From assembly GCA_030651305.1 (NCBI GenBank), contig JAUSCI010000075.1:1-64000 (forward strand): 64,000 nt of DNA, written 5' to 3'. Positions 39,241 through 48,595 of this stretch are shown here, piece by piece. A program made the position numbers and the translations under genes. Origin of the DNA: Sulfuritalea sp. (GTDB lineage: Bacteria; Pseudomonadota; Gammaproteobacteria; Burkholderiales; Rhodocyclaceae). Position 1 is the stretch's first letter. Each line of letters begins with the position of its first letter. The notes below the pieces were generated by a model that did no database searches, was not told the DNA's origin, and saw nothing but the letters and a program-made list of their open reading frames with translations.

Positions 39241-40239
39241 TCAGTTCCCGCAACTCGGCGCCGGCGCCGTCTCGTTGCCCAGCGCGCCGCCGCAACTCGA
39301 CCCCTGGCCGGCGGTGCAGCCATAGCAGTGATCGGCGACGCGGATCGGGCGCTCGTCGAGCAGGGCGGCGGTGACTTGGGTGATATGCAGGCGGGATCCC
39401 GACGGGTTGGCCAGGGCCAGGCCGAGTTGCTGGTTGAAGTCGCAGTCGTAGAGATAGCCTTGCCAGTCCACGCTGACCAGGCTGCGGCACATCACCTGCT
39501 CCAGATTCTCTTCGCGGTGGGCCTCGCGCAGCGTGCTCATGTAATCGTTGAACTGGCCTTTCGAGATCAGCATGCTGCCGAAGCGCTGGATCGGCATGTT
39601 GGCCAGAGAGAAGAGCTGGTTGAAGACGATGCCGTAATTCTCGCCGAGATGCTTCTTGTAGTCGGCTTCCAGCGCGGCCTGGGGCGGCGGCAGGCTGGCG
39701 CCTTGCGGGTTATAGACCAGGTTGAGGCTGAGCCCGCTGCCGGCTTGTCCGTAGCCCAGGGCGTTGAGTTGCCTGAGCCCGCGCAGGCTGGCCTCGAACA
39801 CGCCCTTGCCGCGTTGCCGGTCGACGTTTTCCTCCAGGTAGCAGGGCAGCGAGGCGACGATTTCAACCCGGTGACCGGCCAGAAACGCCGCCATGTCTTC
39901 GAAGCCGGGTTCTTCCAGAATGGTCAGGTTGCAACGGTCGATGACGCGCAAGCCGCGCGCCCGTGCCGCCACTACCAGACGGCGAAATCGCGGGTTGAGT
40001 TCGGGCGCGCCGCCGGTCAGGTCGACCGCGCTGACTTCCGGGCTGGCGGCGAGAAAGTCGATCACGGCGTCGATGGTTTCGGCCGTCATTTCTTCCGTGC
40101 GATTCGGTCCGGCATTGACGTGGCAGTGCAGGCAACTCTGGTTGCAGCGGTAGCCGAGGTTCAATTGCAGTGTTTCAACGGCGCGCCGTTTCAGGGCCGG
40201 GAAATCGGTACGGGTGAGCAGGTGCAGGGTGGCATGCAT
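39241..40239 (-). CDS. arsS: Arsenosugar biosynthesis radical SAM protein ArsS-like (DUF3641)
   Basis: LNLGYRCNQSCLHCHVNAGPNRTEEM CxxxCxxC motif; ADHCYGCTAGQGSSCGG C-terminus. Confidence 0.92.
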   Translation of the reverse strand: MHATLHLLTRTDFPALKRRAVETLQLNLGYRCNQSCLHCHVNAGPNRTEEMTAETIDAVIDFLAASPEVSAVDLTGGAPELNPRFRRLVVAARARGLRVIDRCNLTILEEPGFEDMAAFLAGHRVEIVASLPCYLEENVDRQRGKGVFEASLRGLRQLNALGYGQAGSGLSLNLVYNPQGASLPPPQAALEADYKKHLGENYGIVFNQLFSLANMPIQRFGSMLISKGQFNDYMSTLREAHREENLEQVMCRSLVSVDWQGYLYDCDFNQQLGLALANPSGSRLHITQVTAALLDERPIRVADHCYGCTAGQGSSCGGALGNETAPAPSCGN

Positions 40240-40406
40240 GCAGGTTCTCCAGGAGGTGTTCCTGTTTGGTCGGCAAAACCGCCAATTGCTTACAGTGTGC
40301 ATCAAAATTGCGGCAGACCATTCCGGCGTTCCGTGCGGATGCCTTGAGGTATTTTGGACGCAGGATATAGTGGAGCCTTGCCGGTTTCGCCGGACGCGGA
40401 GTATCG

Positions 40407-41027
40407 ATGATGGATTTCACCCATTTGCCGCTGGACTTTGCCGGGCTCCTGGCCCTGGCGGCGGGGCTCGGCTGGGCCTCCGGTTTCCGCCTCTATACGA
40501 CCCTGTTCGTCGTCGGGCTGGCCGGCCATCTGGGCTGGATAGTTTTGCCGGAGGGGCTGCGCGTGCTGGAGCACCCGTGGCTACTGGGCGCCGCCGGACT
40601 CATGCTGGTCGTCGAGTTCTTCGCCGACAAGATTCCGCTGCTCGATTCGGTCTGGGACACCGTGCACACCTTTATCCGCATTCCGGCCGGCGCGGCGTTG
40701 GCGGCCATGGTGTTCGGCGGTCAGGGGATCGAATGGCAGACCGCGATGGCGCTGCTGGGCGGCACGCTGGCGGCCGGTACGCACTTCACCAAGGCGGGCA
40801 CGCGAGCCATGATCAACGCCTCGCCCGAGCCATTCACCAACATCGCCGCATCCTTCGGCGAGGACTTCGTCGCCCTCACCGGATTGTGGCTGATGTTCGC
40901 CCATCCCTGGCTGATGCTGGCCCTGCTGCTGATGCTGGCGGCACTGATCGCCTGGCTGCTGCCGATTCTCTGGCGCGGGATCGTCGGGGTTCTTCGCGGC
41001 CTGTCGCTGCCTCGCTCGCCAGCGTAG
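40407..41027 (+). CDS. DUF4126-like membrane protein
   Basis: ALAAGLGWASGFRLYTTLFVVGLAGHLGW ... VEFFADKIPLLDSVWDTVHTFIRIPAGAALAAMVFG. Confidence 0.88.
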   Translation: MMDFTHLPLDFAGLLALAAGLGWASGFRLYTTLFVVGLAGHLGWIVLPEGLRVLEHPWLLGAAGLMLVVEFFADKIPLLDSVWDTVHTFIRIPAGAALAAMVFGGQGIEWQTAMALLGGTLAAGTHFTKAGTRAMINASPEPFTNIAASFGEDFVALTGLWLMFAHPWLMLALLLMLAALIAWLLPILWRGIVGVLRGLSLPRSPA

Positions 41028-41035
41028 ATTCCGCT

Positions 41036-41974
41036 GTGGAAACTCACGGCGTTCGCCTGACGAGGATCAGAAATCTGGCATTGCTGCTGGCGGCCTTGTC
41101 GTTTCTGATTGTCCTTATCAGCGCGTACATCCGCTTGAGCGGAGCGGGCCTGGGCTGTGACGGCTGGCCCGACTGCTACGGCCAATTGCTGGTCGGCGGG
41201 CCGCACCCGCATGTCGGCGCGGTCCGCATCCTGCATCGCGTCACCGCATCATTTTCGCTCCTGCTGGCGTTCTACACCGCCTGGCATTGCATTCGTCCCG
41301 ACCCGATTCAGCCGGCGGCGCGCTGCGCCACCGCGCTGCTGGCCTTGATGATCCTGCTTACCTTCGTCGGCATCTGGAGCGCCGATCCGCACCGGGCGTG
41401 GGCCGGTTTCATCAACATCCTTGGCGGCACCGTTCTGGTCCTGCTGTCCTGGCGCACCGTGCTTGCCGCCGGGCCTGAACACGCTGCGGCCACGCCGCGT
41501 CGAAGCTCCGCCTTGCTGCACGCCGGGCTGGGGCTGCTGGCGCTGACCATCGCTCTGGGTGCGCTGATCGGCGCGCGCTACGCGGCCATTGCTTGCCCCA
41601 CGCTGCCCGGCTGCGGCGATGCCGCCTGGCCCGCGGCGACCGGCTGGAGCGCGCTCAATCCCTTCGCCAGCGTGGCCACAGCGACCGCGCTGGGCGATGA
41701 CGGTGGCGTCGCACTGCATCTGCTGCATCGCTACTGCGCGCTGACTACCTTGCTGCTGCTCGGAATCGGCGGCCTGCAGGCTCTGGCGCATGGCACGGCG
41801 CGCGCCAGCGCCGGCCTGATGCTGGCCTTGCTGCTGGTGCAGTTCGCGCTGGGTGTGCTGACCGTGATGAGCGGCTTCAGCCTCGGCCTCGCGGTCGCCC
41901 ACGGCGTCTGCGCCACGGCGCTGCTGGCGGCGGGCATGCAGGTGTTGGTCAGGGTCAAGGCCGCGCCTGCCTGA
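41036..41974 (+). CDS. COX15/CtaA heme A synthase family protein
   Basis: YIRLSGAGLGCDGWPDCYGQ ... VRILHRVTASF; GTG start. Confidence 0.9.
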   Translation: METHGVRLTRIRNLALLLAALSFLIVLISAYIRLSGAGLGCDGWPDCYGQLLVGGPHPHVGAVRILHRVTASFSLLLAFYTAWHCIRPDPIQPAARCATALLALMILLTFVGIWSADPHRAWAGFINILGGTVLVLLSWRTVLAAGPEHAAATPRRSSALLHAGLGLLALTIALGALIGARYAAIACPTLPGCGDAAWPAATGWSALNPFASVATATALGDDGGVALHLLHRYCALTTLLLLGIGGLQALAHGTARASAGLMLALLLVQFALGVLTVMSGFSLGLAVAHGVCATALLAAGMQVLVRVKAAPA

Positions 41975-42049
41975 AGTTGGACGCCGCTTGCAGGCGGCAT
42001 GGCGCCGTATCATCGGCGCCGCCCGAGTGGATGCCGCTGCGCATAACGA

Positions 42050-43465
42050 TCAGTCCGCGACCAGCTTCCCCAGGCGCCGTATCGCGTCGTCCAGCATGCC
42101 GCTCCACGGCTGGCCGCAGGCCAGGCGCAGGCAGTTGCGGTACTGGCCGCTGGCGGAGAACATCTCGCCCGGCACGAAGGCGATGCCTTCCTTCACCGCG
42201 CGCCGGTGCAGCGCCGTGCAATCGACTTCGCGCGGCAGTTCCAGCCAGAGCACGAAGCCGCCCTGCGGATCGGTGACGCGGGTTTCCGCCGGGAAGTGGC
42301 GCGCCACCGCATCGCGCGTGCGCGCGATCTGCTCGGCAAAGCGCCGCCGCAGCGTGCGCAGATGCAGGTCGAAGCCGCGCGACTCCATCAGCCCGGCGAT
42401 CACGTGCTGGGTCAGCGGATTGGTCTTGCCGCTGGTCAATGTCTTCTGCAACACCACCTCCGCCGCGCGCCGGCCGGCGGCGACGAAGCCGACGCGCAGG
42501 CTCGGGCACACCGTCTTCGAAAACGACGTGCACAGCATGGTGTTGCCGCTCTTGTCGAAGGCGTGGATCGGTCGCGGCCGCGCGCTGGTGAAGCAGATGT
42601 CGCCGTAGATGTCGTCCTCGATCAGCGCGACATTGCGTGCCGCCAGGAGCTCCGCCAGCCGCTCCCTGGCCGCGTCGGGCATTACGCTGCCGAGCGGGTT
42701 GGCGCCGCTGGGGATCAACAGGCAGGCACTGACGCCGCCCTCGGCGGCGGGTTTCCGAGTCGCCAGTTCCAGCGCATCCACCGACACGCCGCTCAGCGGA
42801 TGGGTGGGGATCTCCAGTGCGCGCAGGCCCATCGATTCCAGCAACTGCAGCATCACGTAATAGGTCGGCGATTCAACCGCCACCGTGTCGCCGGGCCGGG
42901 TCACGGCGCGCAGGCAAAGCGCCATCGCCTCGGTGCAGGAATTGGTCACCACCAGTTCGTCGGCGGCGAGCGGACAGCCCCATTCCAGCGCGCGCCGGGT
43001 GATCGCATGCAGCAACGGCGCCTCATTCAGGTTGCTGTGGCTGCTGCCGGCCAGCAGCCCCGGATGGCGGCGGACGATGCTGGCGTAGAGCCGGTTCAGG
43101 CGTGGCCCCAGTTGCAGTTCCGGCGCCGGCAGGGCCGAACCCAGCGGCACCATGCCCGGCGCCTCGTTGGCGTGCAGCACTTGCACCAGGCGACGGCTGA
43201 CGCCCACCGCCACCGGCGCCGCCGCCGGCGCTCCGGCATGCGCCTCGACCATGCGCGCCGGGCGTCGCCGCACGTAGTAGCCCGATTGCGGCCGCGCCTC
43301 GACCATGCCCCGGCTTTCCAGGGTGCGCAGCGCCTGCACCACGGTCGAGATCGACAGCGCGCGCTGTCGCGCCAGGTGGCGCACCGAAGGCAGGCGGTCG
43401 CCCGGCTGCAACTGGCCGCTGCCGATCAGGGTGGCGAATTCGTTGGCGAGGTTTTCGTAAAGCAT
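42050..43465 (-). CDS. MocR-type (GntR-aminotransferase fusion) regulator
   Basis: N-terminal GntR wHTH (LQPGDRLPSVRHLARQRALSISTVVQALRTLESRGMVEARPQSGYYVRR), C-terminal PLP aminotransferase fold. Confidence 0.95.
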   Translation of the reverse strand: MLYENLANEFATLIGSGQLQPGDRLPSVRHLARQRALSISTVVQALRTLESRGMVEARPQSGYYVRRRPARMVEAHAGAPAAAPVAVGVSRRLVQVLHANEAPGMVPLGSALPAPELQLGPRLNRLYASIVRRHPGLLAGSSHSNLNEAPLLHAITRRALEWGCPLAADELVVTNSCTEAMALCLRAVTRPGDTVAVESPTYYVMLQLLESMGLRALEIPTHPLSGVSVDALELATRKPAAEGGVSACLLIPSGANPLGSVMPDAARERLAELLAARNVALIEDDIYGDICFTSARPRPIHAFDKSGNTMLCTSFSKTVCPSLRVGFVAAGRRAAEVVLQKTLTSGKTNPLTQHVIAGLMESRGFDLHLRTLRRRFAEQIARTRDAVARHFPAETRVTDPQGGFVLWLELPREVDCTALHRRAVKEGIAFVPGEMFSASGQYRNCLRLACGQPWSGMLDDAIRRLGKLVAD

Positions 43466-43681
43466 CGTGGCTGGATTGTGACGCCGTGAGCGGCGGGGCG
43501 ACCCGCACAGTAGTCTGCATTATCGATCGGCACAGTTGCAGATTGGCGCAACTGTCACGGTCACAATTTCGCCGGGGTGCATCTGTATCGGCCGCGCGAC
43601 ACTGCCTAGCATGGCGACATCGACCAAGGATATATATGGACCCCCACGCTCACATTCGTTCGCTGCCCCCCAAGGGGGCGC

Positions 43682-43714
43682 ATGCCTCCCTTGGGGCGGC
43701 CCTGCGGGAGGCAT
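43682..43714 (+). promoter_or_regulatory. Hairpin that would sequester the ribosome-binding site of the next gene
   Basis: ATGCCTCCC (43682-43690) / GGGAGGCAT (43706-43714); GGGAGG lies 7 nt before ATG at 43719. Confidence 0.4.
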
Positions 43715-43718
43715 AGCC

Positions 43719-44132
43719 ATGCCCGCCGGCGAAACCCTGCTGCTGCATCCCGACCGGCCGCTGCGCCTGGATGCCGCGCGGCATGCGGAACTGCATGTCG
43801 AATCGGGCACAGTGTGGATCACCGCCAGTGGCGCGGCGGGCGACTTGTTTCTCGCCGTCGGCGAAAGCTATCGAGTGCCGCGCGAAGCGATGGTGCTGGT
43901 GGAGGCGGTGCGGGGCGCGGCGGGGGTGAGGCTGGTGGCGCGCAAGCGCCGATTGGTGGTGGCGGTGGAAGCTTGGTGGCGCGAGCTGCTGCCGGGGGCC
44001 ATTGCTCAGCCCCCAATCGCCGTATTGCCAGCGCCGACTCCTGGGCCGACCAATGCGAGTTCTTGGCCGGTACTTGTTGCTTCCCGCCGCGCCGCGATAA
44101 GCTGTCGCGAAGCCCGATGGAGACGGACATGA
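43719..44132 (+). CDS. DUF2917-like protein
   Basis: GETLLLHPDRPLRLDAARHAELHVESGTVWITASGAAGDLFLAVGESYRVP. Confidence 0.8.
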   Translation: MPAGETLLLHPDRPLRLDAARHAELHVESGTVWITASGAAGDLFLAVGESYRVPREAMVLVEAVRGAAGVRLVARKRRLVVAVEAWWRELLPGAIAQPPIAVLPAPTPGPTNASSWPVLVASRRAAISCREARWRRT

Positions 44133-45055
44133 AAATACTGGTACTTGGCGCCGGCGGCGTTGGCGGCTATTTTGGCGCCAAACTCATGCGCGCCGGAGCG
44201 GATGTGACATTCGTGCTGCGCGACAAACGGCGGCGGCTGATCCAGGAGCACGGGTTGAGCATCGAGGCGCCGAATGACAGCTTTACCGTGTTCCCGAGGT
44301 GCGTCACGAGCGAGGAACTTGCGCCGGACTACGATCTGATCATGCTGGCGCCAAAATCCTACGACCTCGCCGATGCGCTGTCGTCGATTGACGGCGCCAG
44401 CAGCAAAGGCGCGATCCTGCCTTTTCTCAATGGGCTGAACCACATCGCGCTGCTTGACCAGCGCTTCGGCAGGCGGCGGGTGCTCGGCGGTGTCGCGCAC
44501 ATCGCCGCCACCCTCACCGCGACAGGCGCCGTCAGGCGGCTCACCGCACTGCACTCGCTCACCGCAGGGCATCGTCACGCCGACCACGAATCGATTGCCA
44601 GGGAGTTCATTGCGCAGTGCGCGGACGCGGATTTCGACAGCTACTATTCGGATGACATCGAGCAGGTGCTGTGGGACAAATGGGTTTTCCTGGCGACCCT
44701 GGCCGGCATGACGACGCTTTTTCAGGGCACGGTTGGCGAGATCGTTGCAACGCCTTACGGCGCCGCGCTGGCCTGCAAGATCCATGACGAATGCTGCGCT
44801 ATCGCGGACCGCTGCGGCTATCCCGTCAATCAGTCGTCGCGCGACAAGGCGCTGGCCATGCTGACGGAGCCCGGTTCAACGTTCACTTCATCCATGCTGC
44901 GCGACATGAAGGCGGGGCAACGGACCGAACACGAGCACATTCTCGGCGAAATGGTCCGCCGCGGAATCGAACATCATGTGGCCTGCGATCTGATCGCCAT
45001 GGCGTACACGCGGATGGCGGTAAGTTCCCCGACTTCAGGACAGGATGCGGCCTGA
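44129..45055 (+). CDS. Ketopantoate reductase (PanE/ApbA) family protein
   Basis: MKILVLGAGGVGGYFGAKLMRAGADVTFVLRDKRRRLIQEHGL. Confidence 0.93.
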   Translation: MKILVLGAGGVGGYFGAKLMRAGADVTFVLRDKRRRLIQEHGLSIEAPNDSFTVFPRCVTSEELAPDYDLIMLAPKSYDLADALSSIDGASSKGAILPFLNGLNHIALLDQRFGRRRVLGGVAHIAATLTATGAVRRLTALHSLTAGHRHADHESIAREFIAQCADADFDSYYSDDIEQVLWDKWVFLATLAGMTTLFQGTVGEIVATPYGAALACKIHDECCAIADRCGYPVNQSSRDKALAMLTEPGSTFTSSMLRDMKAGQRTEHEHILGEMVRRGIEHHVACDLIAMAYTRMAVSSPTSGQDAA

Positions 45056-45112
45056 TCGTTGGCGTTCCGGCGCGTCACGGTCGATGATCCTGTTTGTGCC
45101 AAGACGCTTCGA

Positions 45113-46006
45113 TCATCCTTTCCGGGCCAGGGCGGCGCGCACTCGCGGCCACAGCAGGTTGAGCGCCAGGCCGGCCATCACCAGCGCCGCGGCGGCCAGC
45201 TTCCAGGGCGGCAGCGGTTCGTCCAGCATGAGCGCCGACGCGCCCATGCCGAACACCGGAATCAGCAAAGCCATCGGCGTGATCGTCGCCGCCGGATGCC
45301 GGGCCAGCAGCCAGCCCCAGGCCGCATAGCCGAAGATCGAATTCGCCCATGACTGCCAGGCGACGGTCGCCCATGTCGCCGCATCGGCCGCCTGCAGGCC
45401 GGCCGCCACGGCATCCCAGCCTTCGACGAAGAGCGTGAGCGCAATCAGCGGCGGTACGGCGAAGGCGCTGGACCAGACCACATAGGCGACCATATTGGCC
45501 GGGGCGCCCCGTATCGCGGCGATGTTGCCGCCGGCCCACGCCAGCGCCGCCAGCAGCACCAGCAGCAAACCGAGAGGCGTCGTGGTGCCGTCGGTATGCA
45601 GGATGATGACGGTGATGCCTGCCGATGCGAGCAGCAGGGCGAACCACTGGAAGCCGCGCACCCGTTCGCCGGAGAGGCGCATCGACAGGCCGATGGTAAA
45701 GAACACCTGGACCTGGATCACCAGCGAGGCAAGGCCCGGCGAGATATGGCCGTTCATGGCGACATAGAGCAAGCCGAACTGGCCGACCCCGATCAGCAAG
45801 CCATACAGCGCGAGGTTGCCCAGGCGCACCGCCGGGCGCGCAAGGAAGAACATGGCCGGAACCAGCACGAGGCAGAAGCGCAAGGCCGCAAACAGCAGCG
45901 GCGGCAGATGCCCGAGGGCGAGCTTGATGACCACGAAATTGGTGCCCCAGACGGCGACCACGGCGAGCGCGAGCAGGAAGTGTCGCAAGGGAAGGGCGGC
46001 GGGCAT
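45113..46006 (-). CDS. EamA/DMT family transporter
   Basis: VVAVWGTNFVVIKLALGHLPPLLFAALRFCLVLVPAM; MPAALPLRHF start chosen because the upstream part of the ORF is repeat-derived. Confidence 0.92.
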   Translation of the reverse strand: MPAALPLRHFLLALAVVAVWGTNFVVIKLALGHLPPLLFAALRFCLVLVPAMFFLARPAVRLGNLALYGLLIGVGQFGLLYVAMNGHISPGLASLVIQVQVFFTIGLSMRLSGERVRGFQWFALLLASAGITVIILHTDGTTTPLGLLLVLLAALAWAGGNIAAIRGAPANMVAYVVWSSAFAVPPLIALTLFVEGWDAVAAGLQAADAATWATVAWQSWANSIFGYAAWGWLLARHPAATITPMALLIPVFGMGASALMLDEPLPPWKLAAAALVMAGLALNLLWPRVRAALARKG

Positions 46007-46062
46007 GCGGGGATTGTCGCATGCGGGAATTAGGTCAAGCCGGAGTCTCGTCTTGTGGCTGG

Positions 46063-46163
46063 CCCCGGCCGTCCCCGGCAGGCCCGTGGCTCCGTCAGAT
46101 TTTTGATTCCTCCGCCCCGGGCCAGCCGGCGCCGGCCTGAGTGCCGTGTCGCCAGCGCCGACT
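46063..46163. repeat. 101-bp direct repeat, copy 1 (contains stem-loop and dispersed motif)
   Basis: 6 mismatches in 101 bp by eye against 46926-47026. Confidence 0.95.
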
Positions 46164-46254
46164 TTCAAGGCGCTGCCGGCCTCATCGCGGACGATTTGCG
46201 CTCCGGCTCGAGTCGGCATAAACTAGTCAGATGACTGGTCATCGGAGATACGCC

Positions 46255-46509
46255 ATGAATACTTGGCCCGTGCAAGACGCCAAAGCCCGTTTCAGCGAAC
46301 TGCTGGATGCCTGCGTCAGCGAAGGTCCGCAGGTCGTTACGCGGCGCGGTTCGGAAACGGCCGTGCTGATTCCCATCGCGGAATGGAAACGGCTGCGCGA
46401 CGCGGCGCGCCCGTCGCTGAAGGAACTGCTGCTGTCCGCCTCCACTCGAGCGAATCTGGCGCTGCCGGCGCGCGGCAAGGCAAAGCGTCGCGCCCCGCCC
46501 GCGCTTTGA
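46255..46509 (+). CDS. Phd/YefM-type antitoxin
   Basis: MNTWPVQDAKARFSELLDACVSEGPQVVTRRGSETAVLIPIAEWKRL. Confidence 0.93.
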   Translation: MNTWPVQDAKARFSELLDACVSEGPQVVTRRGSETAVLIPIAEWKRLRDAARPSLKELLLSASTRANLALPARGKAKRRAPPAL

Positions 46510-46516
46510 CGTTGCG

Positions 46517-46918
46517 ATGTATCTGCTCGACACCAACGTCGTTTCGGAATTGCGCAAGCCGCGCCCGCAGGCGGCCGTGATTTCCTGGCTGGAAGGCATC
46601 GACGACTCCGATCTGCACATTTCCGTGGTCACCTTGGGCGAGATCCAGACCGGCATCGAAATCACGCGCGAGCAGGATGCGGCCAAGGCGGCCGAGATCG
46701 AAGCATGGGCGGACCAGGTCGCCGCCGCCTACAACGTGCTGCCGATGGATGCCGTGACGTTTCGGCAGTGGGCGAAGCTGATGCACCGCCAATCGGATAC
46801 CGTGTATGAATATGCGATGATCGCGGCCACTGCGATGGTGCATAAGCTGACCGTGGTGACGCGAAACGTAGGCGACTTCAAGCGCTTCAACGTGCCCGTG
46901 TTGAATCCGTTTCGCTAG
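46517..46918 (+). CDS. PIN-domain (VapC/FitB-type) toxin
   Basis: MYLLDTNVVSELRKPRPQAAVISWLEGI ... VVTLGEIQTGIE ... NVGDFKRFNVPVLNPF. Confidence 0.95.
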   Translation: MYLLDTNVVSELRKPRPQAAVISWLEGIDDSDLHISVVTLGEIQTGIEITREQDAAKAAEIEAWADQVAAAYNVLPMDAVTFRQWAKLMHRQSDTVYEYAMIAATAMVHKLTVVTRNVGDFKRFNVPVLNPFR

Positions 46919-46925
46919 GCACAGC

Positions 46926-47026
46926 CCCCGGCCGTCACCGGCAGGCCCGTGGCTCCGTCAGGTTTTTGATTCCTCCGCCCCGGGCCTGCCGGCGTCGGCC
47001 TGAGCGCCGTGTCGCCAGCGCCGATT
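46926..47026. repeat. 101-bp direct repeat, copy 2 (perfect 12-bp stem CCGGCAGGCCCG/CGGGCCTGCCGG)
   Basis: Alignment to 46063-46163. Confidence 0.95.
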
Positions 47027-47152
47027 TTTCCACGGACGATCGGAGTCGACTTCAGCCCAGCTGATCTGATTCGGACTGGCTCATCCAGTGAGCTTTCGCA
47101 AGCGTAGATTGCAATCGGTGGTGACGATTCGGCATTTCTATGGAGGCGAACA

Positions 47153-47314
47153 ATGATCAGCTTTCTGAAGGGAGCAATGTGGGGATTTATCATCGTCGCG
47201 GTGATACTGTCGTCCATCGGCGGCTTATGGTGGCTTTTCCCGGCAGCCGTTTTATTCGGCTGGGTGGTCGACCGTGTGGCAAGGTTGATTTTTCAAGGGG
47301 ATAAACAGCAATGA
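47153..47314 (+). CDS. Small two-TM membrane protein (53 aa)
   Basis: MISFLKGAMWGFIIVAVILSSIGGLWWLFPAAVLFGWVVDRVARLIFQGDKQQ; ATGA overlap with next gene; GGAGG upstream. Confidence 0.7.
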   Translation: MISFLKGAMWGFIIVAVILSSIGGLWWLFPAAVLFGWVVDRVARLIFQGDKQQ

Positions 47315-47721
47315 AGACGATTGTTCTGATTTCCTGCGTGAGCAAGAAACTGGCACATGCGGCCAGGGCGAGAGACATCTATGTCAGCCCTTTGTTCCGG
47401 CTCAACCTCGCGTACGCCGAATCGTTGAAGCCGGACGCGATCTACGTGCTATCCGCAAAGCACGGCCTTCTGGCGCTGGAAGATCAGATCGAACCCTACG
47501 AACTTACGCTCAACACCATGGGAATCGGGCAGATCAGAGCATGGGCCAGCGGCGTGGTGTCGCAGCTTGCAGCGGTGGCCGACCTGAAGCGCGACCGTTT
47601 CGTGTTTCTGGCCGGTGACAAGTACCGGAAGTTTCTGGTTCCCCACATGGTTCATTCCGAGGTGCCGATGCAGGGCCTTACCATCGGTCGGCAACTTCAG
47701 TTTCTCAGCCAGCGGACATGA
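47311..47721 (+). CDS. DUF6884-like protein
   Basis: KTIVLISCVSKKLAHAARARDIYVSPLFRLNLAYAESLKPDAIYVLSAKHGLLALEDQIEPYELTL. Confidence 0.75.
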   Translation: MKTIVLISCVSKKLAHAARARDIYVSPLFRLNLAYAESLKPDAIYVLSAKHGLLALEDQIEPYELTLNTMGIGQIRAWASGVVSQLAAVADLKRDRFVFLAGDKYRKFLVPHMVHSEVPMQGLTIGRQLQFLSQRT

Positions 47722-48353
47722 GCGACATCTGCGCCCAGTTGCATCAAGCCTTGCGGGTACCGGAGCGGCATCGATTCCCCTTCGACACCAAACGGATTCC
47801 ATCGAATGGACTTTACGTGTTGTTCGAGAAGGGCGAGACGGGCCACGGCGGTGATCGGATCGTGCGCATAGGCACGCACACTGGCGAAGCGCAACTGCGA
47901 TCCCGACTCAAGCAGCACTTCATCACGCCCAGCAAGGACCGCAGCATCTTCCGCAAAAATATCGGTCGCGCCCTGCTGAACCGCAATCACGACCCGTTCA
48001 TTCGCGAATGGGAATTCGACCTGACTACAAGGAAGGCAAAGGACGAGTTGGGGCCGCTGGTTGATTTCAGGAAGCAGGCCGAAGTGGAACGGCAGGTATC
48101 GGCCTATATCCGGGAACGATTCGAGTTCGTGGTGATAGGTGAAGCCGAGAAATCTTCTCGCATGAACCTTGAGGCGAAGATGGTTTCAACAGTGTCGGTT
48201 TGCCGCGATTGTGGGGCCTCGGCGGGATGGCTTGGCTTGTCGTCGCCCAAGGACAAGATTCGCGCGAGCGGCCTCTGGCAGGTAAATGAACTCTACGGTG
48301 AAGGGCTTTCCGCGTCGGAGCTGGCAAGAATCCTGGCCAAGGTCAATAACTGA
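47718..48353 (+). CDS. GIY-YIG-like nuclease superfamily protein
   Basis: GLYVLFEKGETGHGGDRIVRIGTHTGEAQLRSRLKQHF (degenerate GIY-YIG core); ATGA overlap with upstream gene. Confidence 0.7.
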   Translation: MSDICAQLHQALRVPERHRFPFDTKRIPSNGLYVLFEKGETGHGGDRIVRIGTHTGEAQLRSRLKQHFITPSKDRSIFRKNIGRALLNRNHDPFIREWEFDLTTRKAKDELGPLVDFRKQAEVERQVSAYIRERFEFVVIGEAEKSSRMNLEAKMVSTVSVCRDCGASAGWLGLSSPKDKIRASGLWQVNELYGEGLSASELARILAKVNN

Positions 48354-48595
48354 TCCAGATGGAGGCCAATCGATTTCCGAAGCGGCATTGAGGTCGACTG
48401 GTGGTGATTACCAGGGCGGCCTGATCGCCGTACCGCCAGCGCCGACTTTCTTGCGGATCTATACCGCGCCAATTGAATTCGACGCCGACCCCTAATCGAT
48501 TGATGTTGAATCCGTTTCGATGAATGCAATCTGTCGCGCTCAAAATCAACGCTGAGATTTCCGAAGGAAGAATACCGACGCGACGTAGCATGTCA

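Noticed and set aside
46007-46219. N-terminal extension of the EamA transporter ORF
   Set aside because: Encoded largely by the 101-bp repeat (same peptide GAGDTALRPxPAGPGRRNQKxDGATGLPxTAG also read at 46915-47217); a normal start is at 46006.
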